64,000 bases of DNA from Anopheles merus (GCF_017562075.2 NC_054083.1:2658501-2722500); one strand, 5' to 3'. Counted from the stretch's first letter, positions 1 through 10,851 are shown. The notes: a model not told the origin generated them from the letters alone. Numbers and translations: made by a program.

Positions 1-275
1 AAAACTTTCAACTTGAACCAGCACACAGCGCAACATCATAATTTTAGCATGTGTACTACAACCCATACAAATATTTTCCGCGAAAATGACACCAGAAGGC
101 GAAGGAATGCCAATAAATCAGTTGAGCAGTGTGAGAGAGAAATTCAGAGGCTACAGGCATCATTAGACTCCATGCGTAAAAAACTAGAAATGTCTGAGCC
201 AGCAGAAGGAAACGCCAATAAACTGGCAGCGATTACACAGCAAAGCGACAGTAAAATTCGAAGCATAATAGGAAG
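1..275 (+). CDS. Ras GTPase-activating protein (SynGAP/DAB2IP/raskol-like), coding exon before the last, partial
   Basis: The open frame (first codon in frame seen at 1, exon start uncertain) ends with a run of charged heptads, from KSVEQCEREIQRLQ to SKIRSIIGR, then a splice donor AG|GTACGT at 275/276. The exon ends in phase 2 and joins the exon at 21148 to read SIIGR-LLTMEEEL. This matches the C-terminal coiled coil of the SynGAP/DAB2IP family (SIIGRLM.VEEEL in vertebrates). Proteins of this family inactivate Ras or Rap at the membrane; the C-terminal coiled coil is for oligomerisation and is not catalytic. The catalytic GAP, C2 and PH regions must lie upstream of the window. An acceptor at about position 47 (TTTTAG|C) is possible, so the first residues may be intronic. 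The family call rests on remembered motif similarity. Confidence 0.8.
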
Positions 276-320
276 GTACGTATCAGTTTAAGTATATACG
301 ATTGACTTTTCAATCATATT

Positions 321-1205
321 CAGTGGAACTCCTCATAACGAGATTAATCCGTCCCAATGACTCACTCGTTATGTGGGAGGTTATTTTCAATACAATTTTT
401 ATGAAAAAAGAAATAATTGATTCCAGGTCAAGAAAAGTGCATGTATCTAGGGATTATATGCATCACAACCCCCAAGTGACAACAGTAATGCATTGATCAA
501 TTCTTAGTATCGAAATACTCGCCTTCACGAGAATGCAAGAATGCATGCAAGAACACACTAATCAATACATCTCAGACTTGTGAAACTCACGCTTCTTAGT
601 GAGGTACACTAAACACTAAAATAAAGTGAGGCACACTTCCACGGCCGTAGCCTAAAAGCGCCTCCAATATTGTGAAATAAGAAGGAAGGAAATGGAGTTA
701 TTAAACTGATACTCCATCTCACTTACTCCACCTGTCGTTAAGCGCAGCAAAGTTCTTAGCTCCGCTATCTGATCTGAAAAGAGTTATCTGGACGTGGAGT
801 TAATGCGCTGATAGCCCGCCCCGATTTTTTAGACTTTTGTATGACTTTGTGAGTTTTGGTCCGGTAGTGGGCGTTACACTGTTTACCGGTACGGTTTTCA
901 ATGTGAACAGCATTATTTAAAACTTACAATATGTTTTTCAAAAGCTGTCATTACTTGCGAGTGCTGGGATTGTTGCATAATGCCGTTCACATTAGAAAAT
1001 GACTCGGATAACAGTGTAATGTGTCAACTCACATACACTTTTCCTCTACAACTATATACTGCCCCTTTTAGAAATCGGGAACGAAAATGAAATTGCTCGT
1101 TATGCGAGATTTTACTCGTTAAGAGAGGTATTTCTGGAGCATTTAGATTTTCTTGTTATGCGAAAACTCGTTATACGGGGTACCCGCTATGAGGGGTTCC
1201 AATAG
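321..1205. repeat. MITE-like element with CTCATAACG inverted ends
   Basis: The left end CAGTGGAACTCCTCATAACG and the right end, read on the other strand as CTATTGGAACCCCTCATAGCG, form an imperfect inverted repeat. Short CTCGTTATGCG-like motifs recur inside near both ends (for example around 366, 1097 and 1170). There is no coding frame of note. The flanks are TT on the left and TA on the right, so the target duplication is not clean. It is probably a non-autonomous Tc1/mariner-type element. Confidence 0.5.
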
Positions 1206-1340
1206 TATAATTGTTCAATAGCCGCGTTCTCACGCGGCATATTCTACCAGAAAATATCTGTCAAACATACATTTTCACTGAGGTAGGGGAAGTCTAGCAG
1301 CCTGTAGCTAATCTTTTTCGAGCTATCCAAGCCCCGCTGC

Positions 1341-1512
1341 GCAAATTCGAGCAGTTTCATGCGCAGGAAATGTACCAAACCCGCTGCGCAAATTCGAGCA
1401 GTTTCCTGCGCAGGAAATGTACCAAAGCCTGCGCTGGCCAGCGCAGATTTTGACTGGTCTCCCGCGCTGGACTTCAGCGATCCCTGCGCTGGGTCGCGCA
1501 GTTCGGGCAGTT
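1341..1512. repeat. GCGCAG-rich repeat, two direct units, related to 12283-12370
   Basis: A unit of roughly 50 bp containing CCGCTGCGCAAATTCGAGCA and GCGCAGGAAATGTACC occurs twice in a row. Further GCGCTGG blocks and a GTTCGGGCA triplication follow up to 1527. A related single copy sits near 12283-12370. It lies just upstream of the leader exon of transposon copy 1, so it could be the subterminal region of that element. No clear terminal inverted repeat is visible. Confidence 0.5.
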
Positions 1513-1699
1513 CGGGCAGTTCGGACTAGACGGAGCGAGAGCGCGAATGGGAAATCCCCTTTGCCTGACTGTGCAGGTATATTTCTTTACCTCCCCTCCT
1601 CGCTCCCGGGTGTGTTCCCGTACCTCACCCCCTCGCCCCAGGGTATTTATTGCGCGTACGTTGCGCTCCTCTGTATCATATCCTTCTCAAGTGTTGAAC

Positions 1700-1996
1700 A
1701 ATTGTATACGTGCTAGCTAGCCTCCTCACACCAACGATCAGAGTGCTGTTGTGTTATTTGTGGTTGCGGATTAGTAACGGATATATTGGTGAGTTGTATA
1801 TATATTTTTTTATTCCTGGTTTTACTTACCGTGTGTTGTTTCGATCGCTGGAGTGTTCTACTCTCGGTGATCTTCCTTCATACCGGTTCCGTTTAGACCA
1901 TTTGACCGCGGTTACCGGTAACGTGTACGATTCTAATTTATTTTTTTTATTTATCCTAGCAAACAATGAGATCTAAAAAAAAACATCACTGGACCC
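1700..1996 (+). promoter_or_regulatory. Leader exon, leader intron and 5' end of DUF4806 gene, copy 1
   Basis: A donor TTG|GTGAGT at 1788/1789 and an acceptor TATCCTAG ending at 1959 bound a 171-bp leader intron. Copies 2 and 3 have a short leader intron in the same place. The first ATG after the acceptor (1966) is out of frame with the long frame beginning at 1997, because of an A-run at about 1974-1982. This could be a frameshift that removes the usual N-terminus. A core promoter was not identified. Confidence 0.45.
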
Positions 1997-3319
1997 GTGC
2001 TGCCGTTCGATGAGGCAGATTGGCCGGCACCGGCCACAACCATCACCACCACTGCCATCACCAGGACCACCGCCGCCTCTGTCTCCGCCAGCACCACCTC
2101 CAGCCCAGGCACCTCCGCGGTCCCAAACCAGTCTGTCCTACTACCGACCAAGCGTCCGACGGTCATGACAGCGGAGGGCTTGAAAGAGTTTAAGAAGCAG
2201 AGAGAATTGGAGGAATCATTTGTGCCACCTCAAAGTAGCGGTTCCCATGCCGTTTCCATCCCCACCGTTTCCCGACAGGAATCCCAAAGCGCTGGTTCAA
2301 GTAAAGACAGTGCCGTGAAAGTTATGGGTTTTCAACTCGCGACAACCGCAGGCCTGCCTACGATCAGGTTGGGGGCACCGTTATACCTATCCCGGTTGCA
2401 GCAGCCCGCTTCAACCGCCGCTCGGGTCACCACCGCTCCCATCGTAATTCGGACCGCTGCTCCCATCGTAACTCGGACCGCTGGTCCCACCGCAACTCGG
2501 ACCGCTGCTCCCACCGCAACTCGGACCGCTGCTCCCACCGCAACTCGGACCGCTGCTCTCATCGTAACTCGGACCGCTGCTCCCACCGCAACTCGAACCA
2601 CCACCGCCTCAACCGCCGCTCGGGCCACCACCGTTTCCACCGCAACTCCCACCGCCGATTTCACCGCTCCCATCGCCGATTTTATCGCTCCCACCGACGA
2701 TTTCACCGCTCCCACCGACGATTTCACCGCTCCCACCGACGATTTCACCGCTCCCACCGCCGCTTCTACCGCAACACGGACCGTCGCTCCATTAGTCCCT
2801 GTTGATTCAGCCACCGTCTCCGATTTGTACCGGTTGATAACCGAGAACGCCAACCAGTCAGCCAAGCAGGCAGCCGACATAAATCGCCGCTTGGACGTTT
2901 TAACGGCGCAAAACGAATCCTTGCAGAAAGAGGTCGCTGTTGTCCGGAAAACCACGGCTGTGTTGGAGGCCGTGGTAAACCGAATGCAGCAAACTCTATT
3001 TAGCGATGAGGATGGAAGTTCGCGTCCCGTCCCGGAGGACTTCACGCTGCAGCCTGTACGGTCGGAGGACGAGCTGAACGACTTGGAGCGCAAGTTGAGC
3101 GACAGGGAATATATGAGGAATTGCGTGAGTTGGCTGCACAGCAACATCACGTCCAGACATATGGACAAGCGGCTGAAGCAGCTGAAGGAGCTGGTACTGG
3201 ATGCCACATTTGTGTTGAGATGCCGTTGGTCTGCGAGGAACGATAAAATAGCGATGTCCCATTTCCCGAACGTATGTGAGCTGTTCCGGAAAGCGGCATC
3301 ATGGGGAATTCGTCCATAA
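1997..3319 (+). CDS. DUF4806-domain coiled-coil protein, transposon copy 1 (probably damaged at the N-terminus)
   Basis: The frame is 440 codons. Residues about 1-270 are low complexity and rich in Thr, Ala and Pro, with tandem repeats such as TATRTAAP (2450-2600) and APTDDFT (2690-2760). Residues about 275-335 form a coiled coil (LITENANQSAKQAADINRRL onward). Residues about 344-435 resemble DUF4806: an EDELNDLERKL stretch, then SWLHSNI, and a CRW in place of the usual CSWTG. The N-terminal motif of copies 2 and 3 (VETxxxxGxxEL...VPxxW) is missing, and the C-terminal helix is shorter. The function is unknown. By its place in the element it is an accessory transposition protein, possibly DNA-binding. 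The low-complexity repeats are special to this copy. Confidence 0.65.
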   Translation: MLPFDEADWPAPATTITTTAITRTTAASVSASTTSSPGTSAVPNQSVLLPTKRPTVMTAEGLKEFKKQRELEESFVPPQSSGSHAVSIPTVSRQESQSAGSSKDSAVKVMGFQLATTAGLPTIRLGAPLYLSRLQQPASTAARVTTAPIVIRTAAPIVTRTAGPTATRTAAPTATRTAAPTATRTAALIVTRTAAPTATRTTTASTAARATTVSTATPTADFTAPIADFIAPTDDFTAPTDDFTAPTDDFTAPTAASTATRTVAPLVPVDSATVSDLYRLITENANQSAKQAADINRRLDVLTAQNESLQKEVAVVRKTTAVLEAVVNRMQQTLFSDEDGSSRPVPEDFTLQPVRSEDELNDLERKLSDREYMRNCVSWLHSNITSRHMDKRLKQLKELVLDATFVLRCRWSARNDKIAMSHFPNVCELFRKAASWGIRP

Positions 3320-3597
3320 CAACAGCATACGTTAGCAACTTTTTCATACGCGTATTGCGATACGTTAAATAAGCCAGTTAGTTTAAGTAAGGTTATGTTT
3401 AAGTTTAAGATAGTTTAGTGACAACATTTCATTAGGTTAGTAAATTAATTTCAAAGTTAAGTTAAGTTAGTTACAGTTAAAGACGTATACATTAAAGTAT
3501 TAAAAGAATGTAAATATATTATGATTATGACTACGAAAATAACATTTTGATTCTTTCACAAAACAACCAACCAAAACTTGATTACTATTCACCCGAT

Positions 3598-3830
3598 TGA
3601 TCTGAAACACAATACACAAAGTTGGTCTACGGGAGAGATATGGGAAGAGGCATATTTTTTACAATTACAATGAACACCTGTGTGACAAAACTATTTCTCA
3701 TTATTTACCCTATTTATCTAAAGCACAAAACACAAACTTGGGCTACGTGAGAAATACGGGAAGAGGTATATTTTTTACAATCACAATTCTCCTTTCACCT
3801 GTGTAACTAAACTATTTCTCATTATTTACG
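3598..3830. repeat. Two imperfect tandem units of about 120 bp
   Basis: A unit containing GGGAGAGATATGGGAAGAGG and ending in AACTATTTCTCATTATTTAC occurs at about 3598-3711 and again at about 3715-3830. It lies between the converging 3' ends of the two genes of copy 1. Poly(A) signals may lie nearby (AATAAG and ATTAAA-like words at 3366 and 3491). No function is evident. Confidence 0.55.
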
Positions 3831-5111
3831 GCCCGCGCTGTCTGCACTGCAGCTAACTTGCACATCAAGGTACTGCTGGGCTAGTGTTTCAGGGTACCTG
3901 TGTTTAAGTCGTTCATGCTGGCCGAGTAAACATTCGCTTCCGTCGAGAGGCACGGTTCTGTAAATGCAGGCACCTGGCTCAAGAAACCATTTCCCTGCAC
4001 TGTGATTTCGTTGCCCGATTTTGTGGCCGTTTCGTACCGGACCACCTCGCCCGAGTTGGCCATACACCACTGGTCGCGGAAATTTTGCCGCAGCGTGAAG
4101 CCCTCCCGTACGGTAGCTATGGTGTCGACACCAACCGTCCGCACCGATTGCTCGTCCACCTTTTGTTGGTTTTGCTGGCGCTTGGCAACATTAATATGTT
4201 GCAGTTCCAGCAAACGATGGACCGCTTGGACTAGTCTGTGCCTCCCGGAATGTACCAACTTTTTGAGGTCGTGCAAAAATGCCTCAAAAATGAAGGCCGA
4301 TATGGTTTTTAAACCCTCAAACCTGCACACGTCCTCGTAAACGTGCAGCAGGTTATGCACGTTGCTATTCAGAAGCACTGGACTGTACAAATCTCCATAG
4401 GCTGCCACAAACCTATGCATAAATGAGTCAGCCTTTGCCCATTTTGTGCGGTGGTAGGTGGTGGTCATGAATGTTACAGCCATCGTCAACAACATGAAGT
4501 GTTGGTACGCTGCATCGTCAAGTCTACCCTCCAGAACCACGAAACCGGCAACCAGCAGAAACATCCTATACTCGGAAATTTTCCAGAGTTGGACGTATCG
4601 CAGGTCGCGCCGCTTGCGTTGATAATCTGTAGGGAGCTTTAACAGGCGCAAGTGCTCCGACACTTGACGTTGTTGCCGGCGTGGCAAGTAACACGGCAAG
4701 CCAGAGAAGCCGTTTATCCACAAATCGATCAACTTGGCCTCCACGCCCTTGTACAGTAGGTGCATATCTTCGGCCGACACAAAATCGGCCACGATATCAC
4801 AACCTAATAGTCTGGTAAGGGGGGTGCGTTTGTTGACGTGTGACAGATATTTGTTATCGCAAAAGTCACTGTGGTTTCGTGGCTGGCGTTCCGCATCATA
4901 CGTGAAGTACATCCGGTGTCCGTCCAACACCCCTACGATCGTGCACTTCTGGCACCTGCTGTATGCATTATGCCCTTTAACACCTGCAAGAAAATGAAAC
5001 GAAAAATAATTAGAAATAATGCATAGTACCGTATTTCACTGTGCGTGTTAAGCGGACACACATTGCACTGTATATGTAGAAGGCACTTTATCAACAACCT
5101 ACCTTTTATGA

Positions 5112-6957
5112 GAGAAGAGTTCACCGCTCCAAGAAGCATGCTTTGGAAGAGCAAAACATGCGGGAACTCGAGCAAACCAGAGAGGCGTACGGATCGACAC
5201 GAAAGTTTTACCAAGCGATAGCAGGTCACCGAAACAACGTTGTACCTAAGGTAACCTGCTGTCGCAACAAGGATGGAGATCTGGTCAGTAACCAGCCAGA
5301 GGTCCTCTCGCGGTGGGCTCAGTACTTTGATGAACTACTCAATAACCAGTTTAGCGAACAGCTAGAAGCGCCACTAGCAGATGGTGACATGCTACTGCTA
5401 CCTAGCATAGAAGAAACACGAAAGGCTATCCGTCGGCTGAAAAATAACAAGGCACCCGGAACCGACGGAATTGCAGCCGAACTGGTCAAGAATGGAGGTG
5501 CACGACTAGAAAACGAGATTCATCAAATTGTTACTGAGGTGTGGGATAGCGAATCGATGCCTTGTGATTGGAATCTCGGCATCATCTACCCCATATACAA
5601 GAAGGGAGATAAGTTGGACTGCAACAACTACAGGGGTATTACGGTGTTGAATACCGCCTATAAAATATTCTCCCCGATCCTTCAGGATCGCCTTAACCCG
5701 CACGTCAAAGAGATAGTCGAAAACTATCAAAGAGGATTCCGAAACGGAAAATCTACCACTGATCAGATCTTCACCATGCGGCAGATCTTGGAGAAGATGG
5801 CTGAATACAAAAACGACACATACCATCTCTTCATAGACTGCAAAACCGCATACGATAGCATAGCCAGGGTAAAACTGTATGACGCTATGAGCTCATTTGG
5901 AATCCCGGCCAAACTGATAAGGCTAGTTAGAATGACTATGACCAACGTCACATGCCAGGTGAGGGTGGATGGAAAACTCTCAGGACCTTTTGCTACCACC
6001 AAAGGTCTGCGCCAGGGGGACGGGCTTGCTTGTCTCTTATTCAACCTGGCGCTAGAGAGAGCCATCCGTGACTCGAGGGTGGAGACTACGGGAACCATCT
6101 TCTATAAGTCAACCCAGATCCTGGCATACGCTGATGATATAGACATCATTGGTCTGCGGCTCTCCTATGTAGCAGAAGCCTACCAAGGGATCGAGCAGGC
6201 GGCAGAGAGCCTCGGATTGCAGATAAACGAGGCAAAGACCAAACTGATGGTGTCAACATCAGCGGGCCCACCAACAAATAATCAGAATCTACGTAGGCGT
6301 GACGTGCAGATAGGTGAACGCACTTTTGAAGTCGTCCCACAATTCACCTATCTTGGGTCAAAGGTCAGCAACGACAACAGCATGGAAGCTGAGTTGCGCG
6401 CAAGGATGCTGGCTGCCAACCGGTCATTCTACAGCCTGAAAAATCAGTTCACCTCAAAGAACCTGTCGCAACGGACGAAGCTGGGACTATATAGTACCTA
6501 TATAGTACCAGTACTCACATACGCCTCTGAGACATGGACACTGTCCAAATCTGACGAAACCCTCTTAGCCGCGTTCGAGAGGAAGATGCTCAGAAGGATA
6601 CTTGGCCCCGTATGTGTGGAAGGACAATGAAGGAGCCGCTATAATGACGAGCTATACGAGATGTACGGCGACCTCACTGTCGTACAGCGTATAAAGCTCG
6701 CCAGGCTCCGGTGGGCTGGCCATGTTATACGCATGGAAACGGACGACCCAGCCCGTAAAGTCTTTTTAGGCCGTCCACAAGGACAGAGGAGGCGTGGTAG
6801 GCCCAAATTGAGGTGGCAAGATGGCATGGAGGCGTCCGCCATTAAGGCCGGGATAACGGACTGGCAGACGAAGGCGCGAGACCGTGAGCGGTTTCGGACA
6901 CTCCTGAGGCAGGCCAAGACCGCAAAGCGGTTGTAGTGCCGGATAAGTAAGTAAGTA
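5112..6957 (+). mobile_element. 5'-truncated non-LTR retrotransposon (RTE-like LINE)
   Basis: The copy is flanked by an 11-bp direct repeat ACCTTTTATGA (5101-5111 and 6958-6968). It starts inside the reverse transcriptase coding region and ends in GCCGGATAAGTAAGTAAGTA. Two much shorter 5'-truncated relatives with the same 3' end are at 20868-21067 and 54338-54367 (both on the opposite strand). The target is the edge of exon 3 of the copy 1 transposase. The clade is my best guess. Confidence 0.85.
5143..6936 (+). pseudogene. LINE reverse transcriptase, 5'-truncated with one nonsense codon
   Basis: The frame runs from the truncated 5' end to TAG at 6934-6936, interrupted by one in-frame TGA at 6628-6630. 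The fingers/palm motifs are visible: NNKAPGTDGI, NYRGITVLNTAYKIF, GFRNGKSTTDQIF, LRQGDGLACLLF and the catalytic AYADDIDIIG at about 6124-6153. The C-terminal GRPKLRWQDG stretch, common in insect LINEs of this kind, follows at 6799. The endonuclease domain is absent, as expected for 5' truncation during insertion. The enzyme would copy its own RNA at a nicked target, but this copy is inactive. Confidence 0.85.
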
Positions 6958-8045
6958 ACCTTTTATGAATGCACGTGCTGGAGCATCTGCTATGAAAGCA
7001 CACGGGGCTACCTAGTAAAAGCGGGTTCCAATTACCAGGCCGTTCATGAAAAGGTGGTTCATTTCGTCCACGAACTGGTCCAAAAACTCCTCGAGGATTA
7101 ACGGTTTCGATTCGCCACAAAAAATCGCAACCGTCATCACCGGAGTATTTCGCACGTTGTGAACCTGCATCATGATGGGCCAGAATTGGGACCGGCTACT
7201 TTTGTACAGCGGCAGGCCGTCCACAAAAAAATTCAACTCAAACCCCTCCTGGGTTGGCTGATCATCACTGGAACGATAAAAAAAATGGGATAAGCACTTT
7301 ACCAAATGCACGGTTAGTACCTGGTACCGGCTTTACCTGGTACCACAGCGTCTCCCCTGCGATATGCGTAATGGCTGTCTCCGGTGCTCTGGACGCGGGC
7401 GTGTTCATTAACGTCCGAGCATCCTTAGGCAATCTGGCGTTGGGAAAATGCTGCCGCAAATGGCCCAGCAAAAGGTTCAAACTACGATGAGTTTGCCCAG
7501 TTTGCAGGGCCCACAGCCGCAAACCTTCCTCGCACGAAAGGTCTTCGTACGGTTGGTCCGGCGTTTGCACCTCGACATGGATGTCTTCGACGTCGTCACT
7601 TTCTGCCCCGCTGCTTGCGTCGGCCATGCTGTCCTCCTCGATGTCGCTAAGCGGAGCAGCATCGTATGTAAAACAGCTCGGACCGGGCTCCATGTACGAT
7701 GGCTCAGCATCATCGGCTTGGTTTTCTGTAATATAGACACGTAGCACATTTTACAACACTGCTCGTTACATTCACCTCACTCATAACCGTTCACCAAGTA
7801 CTCACCCTAAGCCGGCAGCTCCGGTTGCCGGGCACGACGGAATTCCCTCTCCAACTCCTCAAAACGCCGCTTACACGCCCGTTCAGCTGCATGGTACACC
7901 AAACCACTCTTTGTGTCTGGATTAGTGTTGGGAATTTCGTTAAAAAAAGGAACGGAACGGAACTAGTTCATTTTTCAAAAAGAACGGAACGTGAACCTGG
8001 GGTGCAAATGAACCGACTCAGGGCTTAGAAGCAAAACTGTCATCC

Positions 8046-8067
8046 GGGGGGGGGGGGGGGGGGGGGG
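8046..8067. repeat. 22-bp G homopolymer
   Basis: An uninterrupted run of 22 G lies inside the hAT element. It can form a G-quadruplex, and its length may not be reliable in the assembly. Confidence 0.9.
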
Positions 8068-8239
8068 TGTTACCTGAGACAGGATATGAAAAGGCATTCA
8101 TCATTCTGAAATCACCAAATCCAGATGGGTTCAACCTGATGTCCAGGAAGCTGTACCAACTGTGCTAATATAAAGCATGCATTTATTATCTAGCATTTTT
8201 AAACTTTTTAGATGCGACGACCATTTTCGGTCAAAGCCT

Positions 8240-8390
8240 TTCTGTACCACTAATAGGCTTGGCTATCAGTAACTTAAATGCCCATAGCAGGATAATCATC
8301 CCAGCGTATTGGGGCACGATCCATTCAAGGCTTTTACCCATGCCGATGTTATTGAGTGGTACGAGTTGATGATTGTATCACGAGATTGAC
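8240..8390 (-). repeat. Decayed tRNA-derived SINE copy
   Basis: On the - strand it shares with the SINEs at 50874-51081 and 63356-63561 the order TCGTGATACAATCATCAACT, a B-box-like region, CGTGCCxCxATACGxxGGAxTGA, and ATCCTGCTATGGG. It is strongly diverged and lacks a clear tail. It sits inside the hAT element. Confidence 0.6.
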
Positions 8391-8959
8391 TTATTATTTG
8401 AATTTCACTTACTATTTAAAACAAATAGTTTTTTTTCACATAAATCGTTTACAAGATCACGGCACTCAAACGGTTGTCGAATGGAACAGAATGCTTCGAA
8501 ACGAATGGCCCAGTATTGGAATCATGCCGAGTGCCAAGATCAAGCAGATATCGTGGCATAAAAAATAAATACATTTTATTTTTCGTTGTTCATAATCGCA
8601 TATTATAATACATCTCTTCCAACCCGTTCTGCCATATGAGTACAGATTTAAATTTTATAATAATTATTTGTCTGGTTAGGATAAGCTAAATTATAACAAA
8701 AAGTATAATAGATGTTACAAATTGCACTATAACACCAAATAACATTTTTGGTCTCGCTTATCACGATTTTTATAAACGATACGCGACGAAGTGCGATGAA
8801 TATTCCTGTGAGCATGGGAGAGTGCACAGGCAACACATACTGTGTGCGAGAAAGAGTGAACAGTTATCTTGCACGCAGCAAGCAACAGCCGGACAAAGCC
8901 GGTTTTTTTAAAGAACGGAACGCACGAACGATAGCACCTTGCTAACAATATTGAACCGG

Positions 8960-9180
8960 CAAAGACCGGAACGGAGTGAACGGAAAGAACGAATTGAACG
9001 GAACGGAATGAACGGAAAGAACGGAATGAACGGAAAGAACGAAATGAACGGAACGGAACGGAACGGAATGAACGGAATGAACGGAATGAACGGAACGGAA
9101 CGGAATGAACGGAAAGAACGGAAAGAACGGAATGAACGGAACGGAACGATTTTGTATAAAGGATCGGAACGGAACGGTCT
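8960..9180 (+). repeat. Tandem GGAACGGAATGAAC array
   Basis: Repeats of GGAACG, GGAATGAAC and GGAAAGAAC alternate for about 220 bp near the right end of the hAT element. Shorter runs near its left end (7950-7995) match. The open frame across the array (MNGKNGMNG repeats) is a by-product of the repeat and not a gene. Confidence 0.85.
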
Positions 9181-9350
9181 ACATAAAGAACGGAACTTTT
9201 TTACTAGGTTCGGACCGGAACGGCCAACACTAGTCTGGATTACGTTCCATTTTCACGCTTTTACTACAAACACTTTGCGAAGGATAGATGTGCACTGGTG
9301 AAAATTCTGTTGGCGTTTGTTTTCATTTCTCAACGGTTCCTTTCTCCACG

Positions 9351-9990
9351 CTTTGCATTGACAACACGCGAGAAAGAGATAGCGCTAGGGATGGAAAGAG
9401 CACGGACGACAGCGGACAGCCATTGGCAGTCTGACACACCAACACATCGATACATGTCACAGCGCGTTCAGGCGAGGGGAATGAGGCGGAGCCAGGGACG
9501 GTCAAAAAATTTAAAATTATTGGCGCCCATTTTCTCGTCCGCTTCTTCCCCCTCCCTCACCCTGCCTTGCCTTACTTGCGCTTCTGTCCGTGCCTTCCGC
9601 CGATTGGCTTTTGTGGTGTATGCGTTGATTCATATATGTGCATTGCGGATGTGTATTGTTATTGGTGGGTGTTAGCATTTATTAATTAGTGTGTAACCTT
9701 GAGACAATGCGATGCGGGAGAAGCTGGATTGGGATTCAATGTGTTTTCGGTGTATTGATGGTTTATTTTATTTCGTGCCGCTGCTGATGAGACCATTTGA
9801 TGCCCGTGCCAATCAAGGGTCTAGACGCCTATTTAAAACAAGCATACGAGAACGTCTAATACTAATCTATTTTTTTATTCGAACATGTTAGATGCTTCAA
9901 CGACCTTCTAAGCATCATGTAGCACGGTGTCTAGTGGCAATAAAATATTTGTTTTTGTATGTGCCGAAATCTGTCTCGAGTTTTCGGGTG
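9351..9990 (+). repeat. Unclassified dispersed repeat, unit A
   Basis: It matches 12031-13310 along its length. Shared landmarks are the start ACACGCGAGAAAGAGATAGC, ATTGGCGCCCATTTTxTCGTC, CCTGCCTTGCCTTACTTGCG, GCCGCTGCTGATGAG and the end GTGCCGAAATxTGTCTC. Unit A lacks the two insertions found in the second copy. No coding frame is convincing. The 1.3-kb length without insertions and the lack of clear inverted ends leave its class open. Confidence 0.75.
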
Positions 9991-10345
9991 CACACACACA
10001 CAGCGCGGGGAAAGTGACCGTTCACTCTATCATGTCGGGATCCCCCACCCCGCCCGGCGCTTTGAATGAGGATGCGCTACAAGATAGCTGAACCAGCAGT
10101 TCTACCGATACGGTAGCTGTACTCGATCATGCGGGTGGGGCGGGGGATTGGAGGTGGGTGCGCGCTCGGGTGCGCGCTTTCGTTGGTGCGTGCTCACGTG
10201 CGCGCGTACATGCGTGTGTCTGGCGTGGGTGGGTGGGTACGTGCGTGTATGTGTGTGCGTGCGTGTGTGCATGTGTGCTGGCGTACGCGCGTGCATGCAT
10301 GTGTCCGTGCTTGTTTGTGCGTGCGTGTGTGCGTGCGTGTAGAAA
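9991..10345. repeat. CA/GT-rich simple-sequence tract
   Basis: There is a short CA run (9992-10003), and dense GTGCGTG/GTGTGTGC repeats from about 10130 to 10342. The overlapping open frames on both strands here follow from the repeat and show no codon-level signal. Confidence 0.8.
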
Positions 10346-10851
10346 CCTCAAAGCTGTTATATTCTCATGGGTACATTTTCATCTGCTGCGGCTACAAAGT
10401 CCATCCATTTTCGATCTCGCTACCTGAGAGACAACACAACCATTGGATTGTCAACACCATCTTTGCGACCGGCTCTGCTATTGGGGGTATTAAAAAGACA
10501 CACGATCGAAGCAAACGTGCGTGTGATATGTAGCACATTTCTTTTCAATTCAGCTAGCGGGCGCAAGTGGAAACGACATTTTGAATTGAATCCATACTAA
10601 AGAGGATTCTGCATTTGTTTATTACGGTGCGCGTATGGTGCTGCACCTGTCCGTCCAGAATCTGGTGGCTTGTTGGCTTGGAGTCGGTATCATGACGCCG
10701 TGTGACCGACAATGGCTTGGAATGGGTAAGGTTCGGTAGGTTCATGTTTTGGTCGATTTCATTCCGTTGATTTGTCGCGCCGTAGCGGTAGATCCTGCAG
10801 CAACAAAGTCAAGACAAACTCTTCCCCGGGTGTGGAATGTTATGCTAAGTT

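Larger units (their letters stand above)
7923..9232. mobile_element. hAT non-autonomous element with internal GAACGGAAT array
   Basis: Terminal inverted repeats TAGTGTTGG...CCAACACTA are flanked by an exact 8-bp duplication GTCTGGAT (7915-7922 and 9233-9240), the hallmark of hAT. The 1310-bp body has no transposase. It holds a 22-G run, a decayed SINE and an array of GGAACGGAATGAAC-type repeats near both ends. It interrupts exon 1 of the copy 1 transposase about ten bases after its ATG. Confidence 0.9.
1960..9250. mobile_element. Transposon copy 1 (TNP2/DUF4218 transposase + DUF4806 protein), decayed
   Basis: This is the minimal span from the coding exon of the DUF4806 gene (+) to the first exon of the transposase gene (-). 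The two genes converge, as in the copies at 23.1-28.7 kb and 30.6-35.8 kb. A LINE (5112-6957) and a hAT MITE (7923-9232) are inserted, and the transposase has several in-frame stops. I found no CCCAARTAGC ends matching the other copies, so the true borders lie outside this span or are lost. It is GC-richer and more divergent than the other two copies, which suggests an older or separate subfamily. Confidence 0.75.
3822..9250 (-). pseudogene. TNP2/DUF4218-type transposase, transposon copy 1, broken
   Basis: Four exons can be traced by comparison with copies 2 and 3. Exon 1 (ATG at 9250, ending 7806) carries the conserved KSGxVY motif but is split by the hAT MITE and ends in a TAG. Exon 2 starts at 7725 (acidic; LRLWALQTGQTH motif). 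Exon 3 (about 7296-6968) carries FVDGLPLYKSS...FWPI, the first catalytic-type Asp, and has an in-frame TAG near 7012. Exon 4 starts at 4983, has CxxC, a degenerate DMHLL motif, NVHNLLH and FIFE (YPFE in relatives), and hits an in-frame TAG at 3881 before the conserved MCKLAAV end. The LINE at 5112-6957 sits at the exon 3/intron border. The gene is dead. Confidence 0.75.

Noticed and set aside
1700..1996. Start codon at 1966 for the copy 1 DUF4806 gene
   Set aside because: It is out of frame and reaches a stop after 15 codons; the open frame starts at 1997.
2332..3207. 291-codon frame on the - strand opposite the DUF4806 gene of copy 1
   Set aside because: It mirrors the repetitive Thr/Ala-rich coding strand (AVGAAVRV repeats); the + strand carries the recognisable domain.
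8939..9301. 120-codon frame with MNGKNGMNG repeats
   Set aside because: It is the translation of the tandem array inside the hAT MITE and not a gene.
10102..10533. Overlapping open frames on both strands in the GTGCGTG tract
   Set aside because: They exist only because the simple repeat lacks stop codons; the products are Cys/Val/Arg or His/Thr/Ala runs with no domain.
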